Position numbers and translations under genes: made by a program
The notes under the pieces: model-generated
Told to the model about the DNA's origin: nothing
Seen by the model: the letters and a program-made list of their open reading frames with translations, nothing else
The model's database searches: none
Shown here: piece by piece, positions 36,842-45,742 of the stretch
Layout: each line of letters starts with the position of its first letter
Position numbering within the stretch: position 1 is the first letter of the stretch
Source: an uncultured Pelagibacteraceae bacterium
GTDB lineage: Bacteria; Pseudomonadota; Alphaproteobacteria; Pelagibacterales; Pelagibacteraceae
DNA length: 64,000 bases
Assembly (NCBI GenBank): GCA_902609675.1
Contig: CACLST010000002.1
Span: 1-64,000 of the forward strand
Direction of reading: 5' to 3'

Positions 36842-38272
36842 TTAATTCCAACCAGTAATTGCCTTAACCTCTAGGTATTCAGTAAACCCCCATAGTCCAC
36901 CCTCTCGACCGTTTCCTGATTGCTTAAATCCTCCAAAAGGTGCTCCAGTCTCGGCTCCTTGGCCATTGATATAAACTGTTCCCGCTCTTACTTTTCTAGC
37001 TACTCTTTTTGCTTTTTCTTTATCCTCAGTTTGTAAATAGTTACCTAATCCGTAAGAAGTATCGTTTGTGATTTTTATTGCCTCTTCTTCTGTATCAAAT
37101 GGAATAATTGAAAGTACTGGACCAAATATTTCTTCTCTAGCAATTTTCATATCGTTATTTACATCAGTAAAAATTGTTGGTTTAACAAAATACCCCTTAT
37201 TAAGACCATTTGGTAGATCGGGCCCACCGGCAGCTAAAGTTGCACCTTCTTTAATTCCCTCATTTATAAGATTTACAACTTTATCATATTGAACTTTGGA
37301 TACTAAAGGTCCAATGTGATCACCTTTTTTAGATGCTACATCTACTTTTATTTTATTTGCTTCATCTACAGCTTCTTTTACTGCTCGATCATAAATTGAT
37401 CTTTGAACTAACATTCGTGTTGGAGCATCACAAGACTGTCCAGTGTTGCTCATTATAGTTCTTACTCCATCTCTAACAGCATCTGGATAAGAATCCTCAA
37501 AGACTATATTTCCACCTTTCCCGCCTAGCTCAAGTGTAACTTTTTTAATTGTATCAGCTGCATTTTTCTGTATCAGTTTTCCCGCTCTTGTAGATCCTGT
37601 AAATGAGACCATATCAATATCAGGGTGACCAGATATATGATTTCCAACTACTTCTCCGTTACCATTTACTAAATTGAATACACCTGGAGGAAACCCAGCT
37701 TCATCAATTATTTCTGCAAACAATACTGCTGACACAGGAGCAATCTCAGATGGTTTTAAAATCATTGTGCAACCAGCTGCAAGTGCTGGTATGACCTTAA
37801 GTACTATTTGGTTCATTGGATAATTCCATGGCGTTATTAATCCACAAACTCCAATTGGCTCATATCTGATTTGATTGTTTGATTTTGGATCAAACTGATG
37901 TTCAAAATTAAAATCTTTTAAAATATCTATTACATTTTTAGATATATCTGCTCCCATTTTAGTATGAGTCTCTGATGCAAAATCTAATGGTGCACCCATT
38001 TCCATTGATTGTGCTTCAACCATTTCATCCCATCTTCTATTATAAATTTCACAAAATTTTTCTAATAACTTTACTCTCTCTTCTTTCGAAGTTTCTTTCC
38101 AGGTTTCAAATGCTACTTTAGCAGCACTTACAGCTTTATCAGTATCCTCTTCAGATCCTAGAGAAATTACAGCAAAAGCCTCTTCAGTTGATGGATCAAT
38201 TACATCAAAGTCATTAGGTTTGACTGGAGCAACCCATTTTCCGTTTATATAAAAATCTTTCTTTTCAATCAT
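36842..38272 (-). CDS. NAD(P)-dependent aldehyde dehydrogenase
   Basis: A full-length (476-residue) ALDH. TPWNYPMNQ, the catalytic glutamate in TLELGGKGG and the catalytic cysteine in SNTGQSCDAPTRM are present. The N-terminus (KDFYINGKWVAP) closely resembles the partial ALDH at 63758-64000, so they are paralogs. It precedes the VOC and methyltransferase genes and follows a beta-hydroxyacid dehydrogenase by 21 bases. The pairing of an alcohol-oxidising dehydrogenase and an ALDH suggests stepwise oxidation of a small hydroxy compound. Substrate unknown. Confidence 0.93.
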   Translation of the reverse strand: MIEKKDFYINGKWVAPVKPNDFDVIDPSTEEAFAVISLGSEEDTDKAVSAAKVAFETWKETSKEERVKLLEKFCEIYNRRWDEMVEAQSMEMGAPLDFASETHTKMGADISKNVIDILKDFNFEHQFDPKSNNQIRYEPIGVCGLITPWNYPMNQIVLKVIPALAAGCTMILKPSEIAPVSAVLFAEIIDEAGFPPGVFNLVNGNGEVVGNHISGHPDIDMVSFTGSTRAGKLIQKNAADTIKKVTLELGGKGGNIVFEDSYPDAVRDGVRTIMSNTGQSCDAPTRMLVQRSIYDRAVKEAVDEANKIKVDVASKKGDHIGPLVSKVQYDKVVNLINEGIKEGATLAAGGPDLPNGLNKGYFVKPTIFTDVNNDMKIAREEIFGPVLSIIPFDTEEEAIKITNDTSYGLGNYLQTEDKEKAKRVARKVRAGTVYINGQGAETGAPFGGFKQSGNGREGGLWGFTEYLEVKAITGWN

Positions 38273-38293
38273 AAATGCACTTTAACACAGAAT

Positions 38294-39235
38294 TTAAATT
38301 TCATAACCTTTTTCTTCAGGCTCAAGATCAGTTAACTCCTCGGGAAACCCCTCAGCTCTAAAATCAATCTTATTTAAATCTTCCATTCTTTTTACTATCA
38401 TAGATGACCAGGCTCTTGAGCCGTATTTTTTTTGACCATCTTTAAATATTTCAACTATCTTAGGGGAAATTTCCAAAGGTGTATTTAATTTTTTTGCGAG
38501 CTCATCAAATAGACCGGTATCTTTTAAGACAAGGTCCATCGTAAAATTTATATTATAAGAACCATTTAATATGACTTTGCTTTCTGTTTCATGAACAAAT
38601 GAATTACCTGAAGAAACAGCAATTCCTTTATAAGTTTTTGCAAGATCTAGGTTTGACTTTTTAGCTACTGTCCACGCCTCCCCAAGGGCAACCAAATGGG
38701 TAGATGCTAAATAATTTGTAATTACTTTGAGAACAGAAGCAGTACCTAATTCTCCTGTATGTAATATTTTACGCCCCATTACAGTTAAAGCAGGCAATAT
38801 CTTTTCAAATGCATCTCTTTCTCCACCAACAAATATCGCTATATTTCCTGACGCTGCTCTATGGCATCCACCACTTACTGGACCATCTAGAGGTATTGCC
38901 TTTTTTTCAATTACTTTTTTGCCAATCCTTTTTACCTCTGCCTCATCAGTAGTACTCATTTCCAACCATATTTTATTTTCAGAAATACCTTCTAGAATTC
39001 CGTTATCCCCCTCCATCACTTCTGCGCAAATTTCAGGAGAAGGAAGACAAGTTATTATTAAATCAACTTTCTCTGCTAGTTCTTTAGCAGAGTTTGCAAT
39101 TTTAGCCCCCATACTTTCAAATTCTTTTGTTAAATTTTTATCTAAATCTCTAACTGTTAAATTAAATTTATTCCTTAACAAACTCCCAGCTAGTTTTCCT
39201 CCAACATTTCCTAAACCAATAAATCCTATATTCAT
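38294..39235 (-). CDS. NAD(P)-dependent beta-hydroxyacid dehydrogenase (3-hydroxyisobutyrate dehydrogenase family)
   Basis: A 313-residue two-domain dehydrogenase. The Rossmann motif GFIGLGNVGGKLA is at residues 4-16. DGPVSGGCHRAASG is the substrate-binding loop, and the catalytic lysine lies in SVLKVITNYLASTH. The family includes 3-hydroxyisobutyrate, tartronate-semialdehyde and gamma-hydroxybutyrate dehydrogenases. It overlaps the EamA gene by one base. The ALDH downstream may use its product. The EamA transporter, dehydrogenase and ALDH form a plausible uptake-and-oxidation unit, substrate unknown. Confidence 0.88.
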   Translation of the reverse strand: MNIGFIGLGNVGGKLAGSLLRNKFNLTVRDLDKNLTKEFESMGAKIANSAKELAEKVDLIITCLPSPEICAEVMEGDNGILEGISENKIWLEMSTTDEAEVKRIGKKVIEKKAIPLDGPVSGGCHRAASGNIAIFVGGERDAFEKILPALTVMGRKILHTGELGTASVLKVITNYLASTHLVALGEAWTVAKKSNLDLAKTYKGIAVSSGNSFVHETESKVILNGSYNINFTMDLVLKDTGLFDELAKKLNTPLEISPKIVEIFKDGQKKYGSRAWSSMIVKRMEDLNKIDFRAEGFPEELTDLEPEEKGYEI

Positions 39236-40098
39236 TAATTTACCTCCTCTTTTTTTTTATATAATATCATTATGACACCAAATATTATTACTACTCCTCC
39301 AATAAATAATTCACTTGTTGGTTTCTCACCTAATAAAAAAATTGCTGCAAGCAATCCAGTCGGCGGTATACCCATAGTCACTATGGGTAACACTTTATAT
39401 AATGGATTATTTTTTAGAACATAATAAAAGCAGCCATAAGTTATAGGTTGCATAATAAATCCAATGTAAAATGCTATTAACCAATGATTAAATTTAGCAG
39501 TTGATAAATATGATATGGTATCACCTTCAATTACCGCAGAAATTAAAATTAAAGTGGGACCAGAAAATAATGCAAGCCACGCCACTAAAGCCAAAGGATT
39601 AATTTCTTTACTCAAAGGTTTAACAATTACTTGGCCAAGCGCCCATATTGCTGAACCTAAAATTGTAAGAGCGATACCAAATATTTTTCCATCTAAATTA
39701 GGTGAACCAGTTAAAATATAAACTCCTATAAACGCGATTCCTATACCGATTAAAGCTCTTAAAGTTGGTTTCTCTTTCAACATGAAAAAAGCAAATATTA
39801 CTCCAAATGGAACTTCTGTTTGTACTAATAATACTGCCGCTGATGCATCTATAAAATTTAAACCAGTATAGGTAATACTGTATTGCAAGGTGTTCGCTAT
39901 AAACGAAGCGATAAAGATTTTTTTTAAGAAACCTTTTGGAATAGGAAACCACCAAATTAAAATAGAAGCAGCAAAAATAAATCTTAATCCCATTAGAAGT
40001 ATTGGAGGAAAAGATTCAAAAGCAGGTTTGGCAATTACAAAACCAAAACCTAAAAAGATAGGAACAAGTGATGCAACTAGAGTATCTTTAAAATTCAT
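39235..40098 (-). CDS. EamA-domain (DMT superfamily) transporter
   Basis: A 287-residue protein with about ten hydrophobic segments in two EamA repeats, including EVPFGVIFAFFMLKEKPTL and GLLAAIFLLGEKPTSELFIGG at the repeat ends. It is the first gene of the minus-strand operon 40098-33876 and is divergent from the EutA-like gene with a 60-base gap. Its substrate is unknown; position at the head of an oxidation operon suggests the operon's substrate or an intermediate. Confidence 0.85.
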   Translation of the reverse strand: MNFKDTLVASLVPIFLGFGFVIAKPAFESFPPILLMGLRFIFAASILIWWFPIPKGFLKKIFIASFIANTLQYSITYTGLNFIDASAAVLLVQTEVPFGVIFAFFMLKEKPTLRALIGIGIAFIGVYILTGSPNLDGKIFGIALTILGSAIWALGQVIVKPLSKEINPLALVAWLALFSGPTLILISAVIEGDTISYLSTAKFNHWLIAFYIGFIMQPITYGCFYYVLKNNPLYKVLPIVTMGIPPTGLLAAIFLLGEKPTSELFIGGVVIIFGVIMILYKKKEEVN

Positions 40099-40158
40099 TC
40101 AATTCATTTAATATTAATGATTATTCAAGAACTTATGATATATTCACTCTTTTAAAAT

Positions 40159-40899
40159 ATGAATTCAACAAAAATAGAACCAAAATACATAAGTAAATCA
40201 AATCCACGAGTTGGCCTTATTGCTCTTGCAAGTGATTTTATGATTGAGAGAGATTTTATTAATGTAATTAAGGATAGAGAAATTGATTTTTTTGTTAATA
40301 GAATAGAGTGTTATAATCCTTTAACTAAAGAAAATCTGATCAAAATGTCAGATAAAGTAACCAGTGTAACAAAAGACATTTTACCAGATCAAGATATTGA
40401 TTGTGTAGTCTATGGATGTACTTCTGGAACTATTGCAGCAGGCTATAACTCTATTAAGCAAAAGGTAAAAGCAGCAAAACCAATGGCCCAGGTTACAACG
40501 CCAAGTACAGCCGCAATAAAAGCATTAAAAAAGTTAAATATTAAAAAACTTTCGCTATTTACTCCCTACAGCAAAAAACTTAATGATGAGGTTATGGGAT
40601 ATTTTAAGTCAGAGGGATTTGAAATAACATCCAATTCGTACTTTGATATAGAAGCAGATTACGATATAGGCAAAGTAGACCAAAATTATTTGTATGATGT
40701 CTTGTCTAAAATAGATTTAAATGGAGCAGACGCATTATTTGTATCTTGTACAGCTCTTCCTGTATTACCAATAATCGATAAACTTGAAAAAAAACTTAAT
40801 ACGATTGTTTTATCAAGCAATCAGGCATTAATTTGGGATACTCTTGTCCAAATTAATAAAAATAACCTTGTAGAAGGTTTTGGTAAATTATTCAGATAG
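40159..40899 (+). CDS. Asp/Glu racemase-superfamily protein (EutA / arylmalonate decarboxylase-like)
   Basis: A 246-residue protein with the pseudo-symmetric racemase fold. The two active-site cysteines are visible in VYGCTSGTIAAG and in FVSCTALPVLPI. Relatives are maleate isomerase, arylmalonate decarboxylase and the ectoine-utilisation protein EutA. It is followed 6 bases later by a metal-free-looking M24 protein that resembles ectoine hydrolase (EutD/DoeA), and then by a PotABCD-type importer. The EutA-EutD pairing points to ectoine or a related cyclic amidine or lactam. No EutB, EutC or deacetylase gene is seen here, so the role is uncertain. Confidence 0.78.
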   Translation: MNSTKIEPKYISKSNPRVGLIALASDFMIERDFINVIKDREIDFFVNRIECYNPLTKENLIKMSDKVTSVTKDILPDQDIDCVVYGCTSGTIAAGYNSIKQKVKAAKPMAQVTTPSTAAIKALKKLNIKKLSLFTPYSKKLNDEVMGYFKSEGFEITSNSYFDIEADYDIGKVDQNYLYDVLSKIDLNGADALFVSCTALPVLPIIDKLEKKLNTIVLSSNQALIWDTLVQINKNNLVEGFGKLFR

Positions 40900-40905
40900 A
40901 AATTT

Positions 40906-42075
40906 ATGTCATTTACTAAAGACGAATATAAACAAAGATTAAAAAAAGTTCAGTCGATGATGCAGGAAAAAGGTATTGAACTATTAATTTCTCACGACAC
41001 AAATAACATGAATTATTTAACTGGTTATGATGCATGGTCTTTTTATTATGCACAGTGTGCAATTGTTCATGTTAACGCTGAAGAACCTTTATGTTTTGTA
41101 AGAGCTCAAGACTCAGGCGGTGCGTATATTAAAACTTATCTTAGAGATGAAAATATTATTGTGTATGATGAAAATTATATTCATAATTGGCCAAAACATC
41201 CTTATGATTATTTAGTTCAAATTATAAAAGATAGAAATTGGGATAAGCTTTCAATCGGAGTTGAGATGGATGCTCATTACTTCACCGCTTTTTGCTATGA
41301 AAAGATAAAACAAAGTTTACCGAATGCAAAAATAAAAGATTCAGAACGATTAGTTAATTGGGCAAGATTTGCAAAATCCGATGCAGAGATTAACTATATG
41401 AAAACTGCTGCACTAATTTCAGAAAAAGGAATGAAGACTGCAATGGAGGTAATTAAACCAGGGGTAAGACAATGCGATGCAGTAGGCGACATACAAAAAA
41501 CTTTATTTTATGGAACTCCTGAGTTTGGTGGAGAGTATTCAAGTATTGCTACACTTCTTCCCACAGGTAAAGGAACATCGGCATCACATTTAACAGCAAC
41601 CCAAGATAAGTTTGTTGAAGGCGAAGCGACGATTGTTGAGTTATCTGGAGTTTATAAAAGATATCATGCGCCAATGGCAAGAACAGTCTTACTCGGAAAA
41701 CCTGATCAATTAAAAATAGACACGATGAACAAAACTATCGAAGCTCTTCAAGCTGGAATTGATGCTACAAAACCTGGAAATACAGCAAATGATGTAGCGC
41801 AAGCTTTTTGGGGTATTTTAGATAAATATGGAATAGAGAAAAAATCAAGAACTGGTTATTCAATTGGAATAGGTTACCCGCCAGATTGGGGTGAGCATAC
41901 TCTTAATATATATAAAGGAGAAATGACTGAACTAGTGCCGAATGCGTGTTTTCATATGATAGCTGTAATGCAATTTGGTGATTGGGGAGTTGAAGCATCG
42001 GAGGCTATAAGAGTTACTGACAAAGGATGTGAATTATTCTGCAATTTTCCAAAAGAGTTACACATTAAGAGTTAA
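40906..42075 (+). CDS. M24 'pita-bread' hydrolase, ectoine hydrolase (DoeA/EutD) or creatinase-like
   Basis: A 389-residue protein with an N-terminal creatinase domain (NYLTGYDAWSFYYAQ near residue 40) and a C-terminal M24 domain. Metal ligands of true aminopeptidases are missing. The DxTRT place reads YHAPMART, and the GHG histidine region reads SIGIGYPPDWGEH. Creatinase and ectoine hydrolase are also M24 members that do not act as metal aminopeptidases, so C-N hydrolysis of a small compound is expected. It is probably co-transcribed with the EutA-like gene and a polyamine-type importer (46 bases downstream). DMSP lyase DddP is another M24 member but is expected to keep the metal site. Confidence 0.78.
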   Translation: MSFTKDEYKQRLKKVQSMMQEKGIELLISHDTNNMNYLTGYDAWSFYYAQCAIVHVNAEEPLCFVRAQDSGGAYIKTYLRDENIIVYDENYIHNWPKHPYDYLVQIIKDRNWDKLSIGVEMDAHYFTAFCYEKIKQSLPNAKIKDSERLVNWARFAKSDAEINYMKTAALISEKGMKTAMEVIKPGVRQCDAVGDIQKTLFYGTPEFGGEYSSIATLLPTGKGTSASHLTATQDKFVEGEATIVELSGVYKRYHAPMARTVLLGKPDQLKIDTMNKTIEALQAGIDATKPGNTANDVAQAFWGILDKYGIEKKSRTGYSIGIGYPPDWGEHTLNIYKGEMTELVPNACFHMIAVMQFGDWGVEASEAIRVTDKGCELFCNFPKELHIKS

Positions 42076-42120
42076 TTAACTGTTGCAAAGAACTTAACTA
42101 AGTGTTTTAAAAACTAACAT

Positions 42121-43206
42121 ATGTCAAAAAAAGAAGATTTCGTAAAATTTGATAAAGTCGACAAAAGTTACGATGGAAAAGTATTAGTAGTTAAAGATTT
42201 GAATTTGGATATCGAAGAAGGTGAGTTTGTAACAATGCTTGGACCCTCTGGTTCTGGAAAAACCACATGCTTAATGATGCTTGCTGGTTTTGAAACCCCA
42301 ACTAATGGAGAAATTTATTTAGATAAAAATCCAATTTCAAACATTCCTCCACACAAAAGAGGTATTGGAATGGTTTTTCAAAATTATGCTCTGTTTCCTC
42401 ATATGACAGTTTTTGAAAATTTGGCTTTTCCTTTAAGAGTAAGAAAAATTTCAAAAGATAATATTGATAAAAAAGTTGAAAAGGCATTATCTATGGTTTC
42501 ATTGTCAGGATTTGGAAACCGTATGCCAGGACAACTTTCTGGAGGTCAACAGCAAAGAGTAGCTGTAGCAAGAGCATTGGTATTTGATCCATCAGTAGTT
42601 TTAATGGATGAACCTTTAGGTGCTTTAGATAAAAATTTAAGAGAGAGTATGCAGTATGAAATTAAACATATTCATGAGAGTATTGGTGTAACAGTTGTAT
42701 ATGTCACTCACGACCAAGGTGAAGCATTAACAATGTCAAACAGAATAGCAGTATTTAATGATGGTAAAGTTCAGCAACTATCAAGTCCAGATAAGTTATA
42801 TGAAGAACCTGTAAATTCTTTCGTTGCAGAGTTTATTGGAGAGAATAATACTTTTGCAGGGGAAATCTCAAGTATATCAAATGGATCTTGTAAAGTTAAA
42901 TTAGCTGAGGGTGAAATAATTGCAAATCCAATTTCAGTTAAATCTGTTGGAGAAAAAACTACAGTATCCATTAGACCGGAAAGAGCATTGATTAATCCTA
43001 AAGATAAAATGGACAACAATCAGAAAGGTAAAATAGAAGAAGTGATTTATCATGGTGATCACACTAGAGTGAGACTTAATTTACTAGGTAATTCTGAATT
43101 TATTTTAAAAGTTCCAAATAGTTCTCAAAATTTAGATATTAAACTTGGAAATGAGATTAATATTGGGTGGAATAGTCAGGATGCAAGAGCTTTAGACCCA
43201 AAATAA
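42121..43206 (+). CDS. ABC transporter ATP-binding protein (PotA-like)
   Basis: A 361-residue ATPase. Walker A GPSGSGKTT, signature LSGGQQQRVAVARAL, Walker B VVLMDEPLGALD and the switch in VVYVTHDQGEA are present. A C-terminal TOBE region (SIRPERALI, then DHTRVRL) places it with PotA/CysA-type importers. It precedes its binding protein by 99 bases and two permeases. The substrate may be a polyamine or another cationic or zwitterionic compound; the EutA/EutD-like pair upstream points to a cyclic amine osmolyte. Confidence 0.9.
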   Translation: MSKKEDFVKFDKVDKSYDGKVLVVKDLNLDIEEGEFVTMLGPSGSGKTTCLMMLAGFETPTNGEIYLDKNPISNIPPHKRGIGMVFQNYALFPHMTVFENLAFPLRVRKISKDNIDKKVEKALSMVSLSGFGNRMPGQLSGGQQQRVAVARALVFDPSVVLMDEPLGALDKNLRESMQYEIKHIHESIGVTVVYVTHDQGEALTMSNRIAVFNDGKVQQLSSPDKLYEEPVNSFVAEFIGENNTFAGEISSISNGSCKVKLAEGEIIANPISVKSVGEKTTVSIRPERALINPKDKMDNNQKGKIEEVIYHGDHTRVRLNLLGNSEFILKVPNSSQNLDIKLGNEINIGWNSQDARALDPK

Positions 43207-43239
43207 GCTAAATTATTACGAAATTACCAAAATCCCCTG

Positions 43240-43268
43240 TTGACTCTCTTTTCCTATGTTGCTGTACT
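43240..43268 (+). promoter_or_regulatory. Candidate sigma-70 promoter of the binding protein gene
   Basis: TTGACT at 43240-43245 and TGTACT at 43263-43268 are 17 bases apart, the optimal spacing. A ribosome site GGAGG at 43297-43301 precedes the ATG at 43306. The promoter would let the binding protein be made at a higher level than the ATPase upstream. Confidence 0.45.
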
Positions 43269-43305
43269 TCGTTTTTTATAAAAAAAACGTTTAAACGGAG
43301 GATAA

Positions 43306-44424
43306 ATGAAAAAATTAAGTAAATTATTACTTGCCGTAACTTTTGCTATCTCAGTATCTTCATCAGCATTTGCAGTAGTTGTTGCATCATGGGGTGGAGC
43401 TTACACAGAAAGTCAAAAGCTAGGATATGGTGATCCAACTGCAAAAGCATTGGGTATACCTATCGAATGGGTAGATTATTCTGGTGGATTATCAGAAATC
43501 AAAGCCCAAAAAGAAGCAGGGGCGATTACATGGGATATTATAGATGTATTTGCTTATGACACTATTAATGGTTGTGATGAAGGTATTTTTGTTGAATTTG
43601 ATTTTGATAAAGACTTTCCACCAGCCCCAGATGGCACACCTGCAAGTGAAGACTTCTTTACAGACATGCCAAGTAAATGTGCTGTAGGAAATATTTTATA
43701 TTCTTGGAACTATGCTTACAACAGTGACTTATTAAAAAGCACACCAAGTACAATTAAAGATTTCTTTAACACTAAAAGATTTCCTGGAAAAAGAGCAATT
43801 TACAAAAGTGCTCTTACAAACCTAGAAATTGCTTTAGCAGCTGACGGCGTAAAAATGGGTAAAGGTGGAGCATTTTTGTATGAAAAACTTGAAGATCCAG
43901 CTTACGTAACTAGAGCTATGAACAAAATCAAAGCACTATGTGAAGATCCTAATGGTGGATGTGTATTTTGGTCAGCAGGAGCTCAACCACCAGAATTATT
44001 GATGAGTGGTGAAGTTGTAATGGCAACTGGTTGGAATGGTAGATTTTTCAATGCAGCAGTTGGAGAAGGTGCTCCTATAGTTCAAGTTTGGGACGGACAA
44101 GGTCTTGACTATGAATATTTTGCATTAGTTAAAGGTGGACCAAACGAAGCAGATGCTAAAAAAGCTTTAGCAATGATGACAAATACTGAAATGTTAGCAG
44201 GAAGTGCAAAATATATTGCATATGCTCCATGGAGAAAATCATCAATTGCAGTTATGGAAGCAGGAGAGCCTTGGTATAAAGATGGAAAAACAAATATGGT
44301 TCCACATATGCCAACTGCACCAGCTAACCTTAAAAAATACTTCTTAGTGAATGCTGAGTACTGGGCTGATAACGGTACAGAGCTTGGTGAACAGTGGGAA
44401 GCTATGAAAGCTAGTATTAAATAA
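43306..44424 (+). CDS. Extracellular solute-binding protein (PotD-like)
   Basis: A 372-residue periplasmic binding protein with a signal peptide of about 23 residues (cleavage near AFA|VV). VVASWGGAYTESQKLGYG is the usual opening of the PotD/SBP_bac_8-type family. Aromatic and acidic residues (DIIDVFAYDT, SAGAQPPELLMSGEVVMATGWNG) line the likely pocket. It has its own strong GGAGG ribosome site and a candidate promoter. A strong terminator follows, so permease expression should be much lower than that of the binding protein. Ligand unknown; a polyamine or small osmolyte is likely. Confidence 0.9.
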   Translation: MKKLSKLLLAVTFAISVSSSAFAVVVASWGGAYTESQKLGYGDPTAKALGIPIEWVDYSGGLSEIKAQKEAGAITWDIIDVFAYDTINGCDEGIFVEFDFDKDFPPAPDGTPASEDFFTDMPSKCAVGNILYSWNYAYNSDLLKSTPSTIKDFFNTKRFPGKRAIYKSALTNLEIALAADGVKMGKGGAFLYEKLEDPAYVTRAMNKIKALCEDPNGGCVFWSAGAQPPELLMSGEVVMATGWNGRFFNAAVGEGAPIVQVWDGQGLDYEYFALVKGGPNEADAKKALAMMTNTEMLAGSAKYIAYAPWRKSSIAVMEAGEPWYKDGKTNMVPHMPTAPANLKKYFLVNAEYWADNGTELGEQWEAMKASIK

Positions 44425-44460
44425 TTAGAGTTTTAAACACTTTAATTTTATATTATATTT

Positions 44461-44489
44461 AGGGCGGTTACTATAACCGCCCTTTTTTT
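44461..44489 (+). terminator. Terminator/attenuator between binding protein and permease genes
   Basis: A perfect 10-bp stem AGGGCGGTTA/TAACCGCCCT with a 3-base loop is followed by seven T (44483-44489). The next base is the A of the permease ATG (44490). It should end most transcripts after the binding protein gene. The usual ribosome-site window of the permease is occupied by the stem and T-run. Confidence 0.92.
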
Positions 44490-45740
44490 ATGAGCTCAGA
44501 ACAAAAAATATTATCAACAGATGGAATTCCCTTAGAGGAAAGCCTTAAGCAGGCAGAAAAAAAAAATAAAATAAAAGCCTTTCTTTTAGTAACACCATTA
44601 CTCTTATTTCTAATTATTACTTACATAATTCCTATCGCAGACATGTTCTCTCGAAGTATAGACGACAAAATGGTCACAAACATGCTTCCCAAAACATACA
44701 AAGCAATGGAGCAGTGGGATGGTAAAGAGCTTCCACCCGAAGAAGTGTTTAAAGCTTTTTATTTAGATTACAAGATTTTAGTTGAGAATAAGACAGCAGG
44801 AAAGTTACAAACCCAACTAAATTATGAGAAAAATGGCTTTAAGAGTGTCCTAAAAAAATTAGCTAGAAAGCAAAAGAAATTTGAAGAAGGAAACTATAAA
44901 GAGCAAATTATGAAAGTTCATAAAAGGTGGAGAAATGTTGATTATTGGAGAGCAATCAAAAGGAGAGCTCCAGCCTACACATACTCTAAATATTTGAAGG
45001 GTGTTGATATGTACTCAAATGAAGACGGAAAAATTGTACAAGTAGCTGAAGACAGAAGAATTCATAGAATTTTATGGTCTCGAACATTAGAGGTAGCTTT
45101 TTTTGTAACTCTTTTTTGTTTTTTAATGGCTTATCCAATTGCACATTTGTTAGCAACTCTTCCAATGAAGTATAGTAACTTGCTCATGATTTGTGTACTG
45201 CTTCCATTTTGGACCTCACTACTTGTGAGAACTGCCAGTTGGATGATTTTGTTACAGCAACAAGGACTGGTAAACGACTTTTTTGTATGGATTGGTCTTG
45301 TTACAGACGATAACAGGCCAGAGATGATGTACAACAAAACAGGGACTTATGTTGCTATGACACAAATACTTTTACCATTTATGGTATTACCTTTGTATAG
45401 TGTTATGAAAACAATCTCTCCAAGTTTAATGAGAGCTGGAAAATCTCTAGGGGCAACTCCTGGTGTAGCTTTTTTTAAAATTTATTTTCCACTTACAATA
45501 CCAGGAATTGGAGCAGGCTGTTTATTAGTTTTTATACTTGCAATTGGTTATTACATAACTCCAGCTCTGGTAGGAGGTGCATCTGGAACACTTATAAGTA
45601 ATCAGATAGCTTATCATATGAAAAGTACTTTAGATTGGAGTTTTGCTTCTGCAATGGGATTAATGTTGTTGACAGGAGTATTAGTTATTTATTGGATTTA
45701 CAACAAACTTGTTGGAGTTGATAATATTAAATTAGGATAA
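44490..45740 (+). CDS. ABC transporter permease (PotB-like) with large periplasmic insert
   Basis: A 416-residue permease, much longer than PotB (about 280). After a first membrane helix (residues about 28-50) comes a charged stretch of about 140 residues (about 52-190), probably periplasmic. The normal permease core follows, with the coupling loop SLMRAGKSLGATPGVAFFKIYFP near residue 310. The start codon lies directly after a terminator T-run, with no Shine-Dalgarno visible; no other early start codon is convincing. It pairs with the permease two bases downstream. Substrate as for the PotD-like protein. Confidence 0.87.
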   Translation: MSSEQKILSTDGIPLEESLKQAEKKNKIKAFLLVTPLLLFLIITYIIPIADMFSRSIDDKMVTNMLPKTYKAMEQWDGKELPPEEVFKAFYLDYKILVENKTAGKLQTQLNYEKNGFKSVLKKLARKQKKFEEGNYKEQIMKVHKRWRNVDYWRAIKRRAPAYTYSKYLKGVDMYSNEDGKIVQVAEDRRIHRILWSRTLEVAFFVTLFCFLMAYPIAHLLATLPMKYSNLLMICVLLPFWTSLLVRTASWMILLQQQGLVNDFFVWIGLVTDDNRPEMMYNKTGTYVAMTQILLPFMVLPLYSVMKTISPSLMRAGKSLGATPGVAFFKIYFPLTIPGIGAGCLLVFILAIGYYITPALVGGASGTLISNQIAYHMKSTLDWSFASAMGLMLLTGVLVIYWIYNKLVGVDNIKLG

Positions 45741-45742
45741 TT

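Noticed and set aside
38727..39275. Plus-strand open frame of 182 codons
   Set aside because: It lies wholly antisense to the beta-hydroxyacid dehydrogenase (38294-39235), whose motifs are intact. It shows no recognisable domain and looks like a shadow frame.
42072..42081. Palindrome GTTAATTAAC after the M24 gene
   Set aside because: It is short, AT-rich and has no T-run after it, so it is not a convincing terminator or operator.
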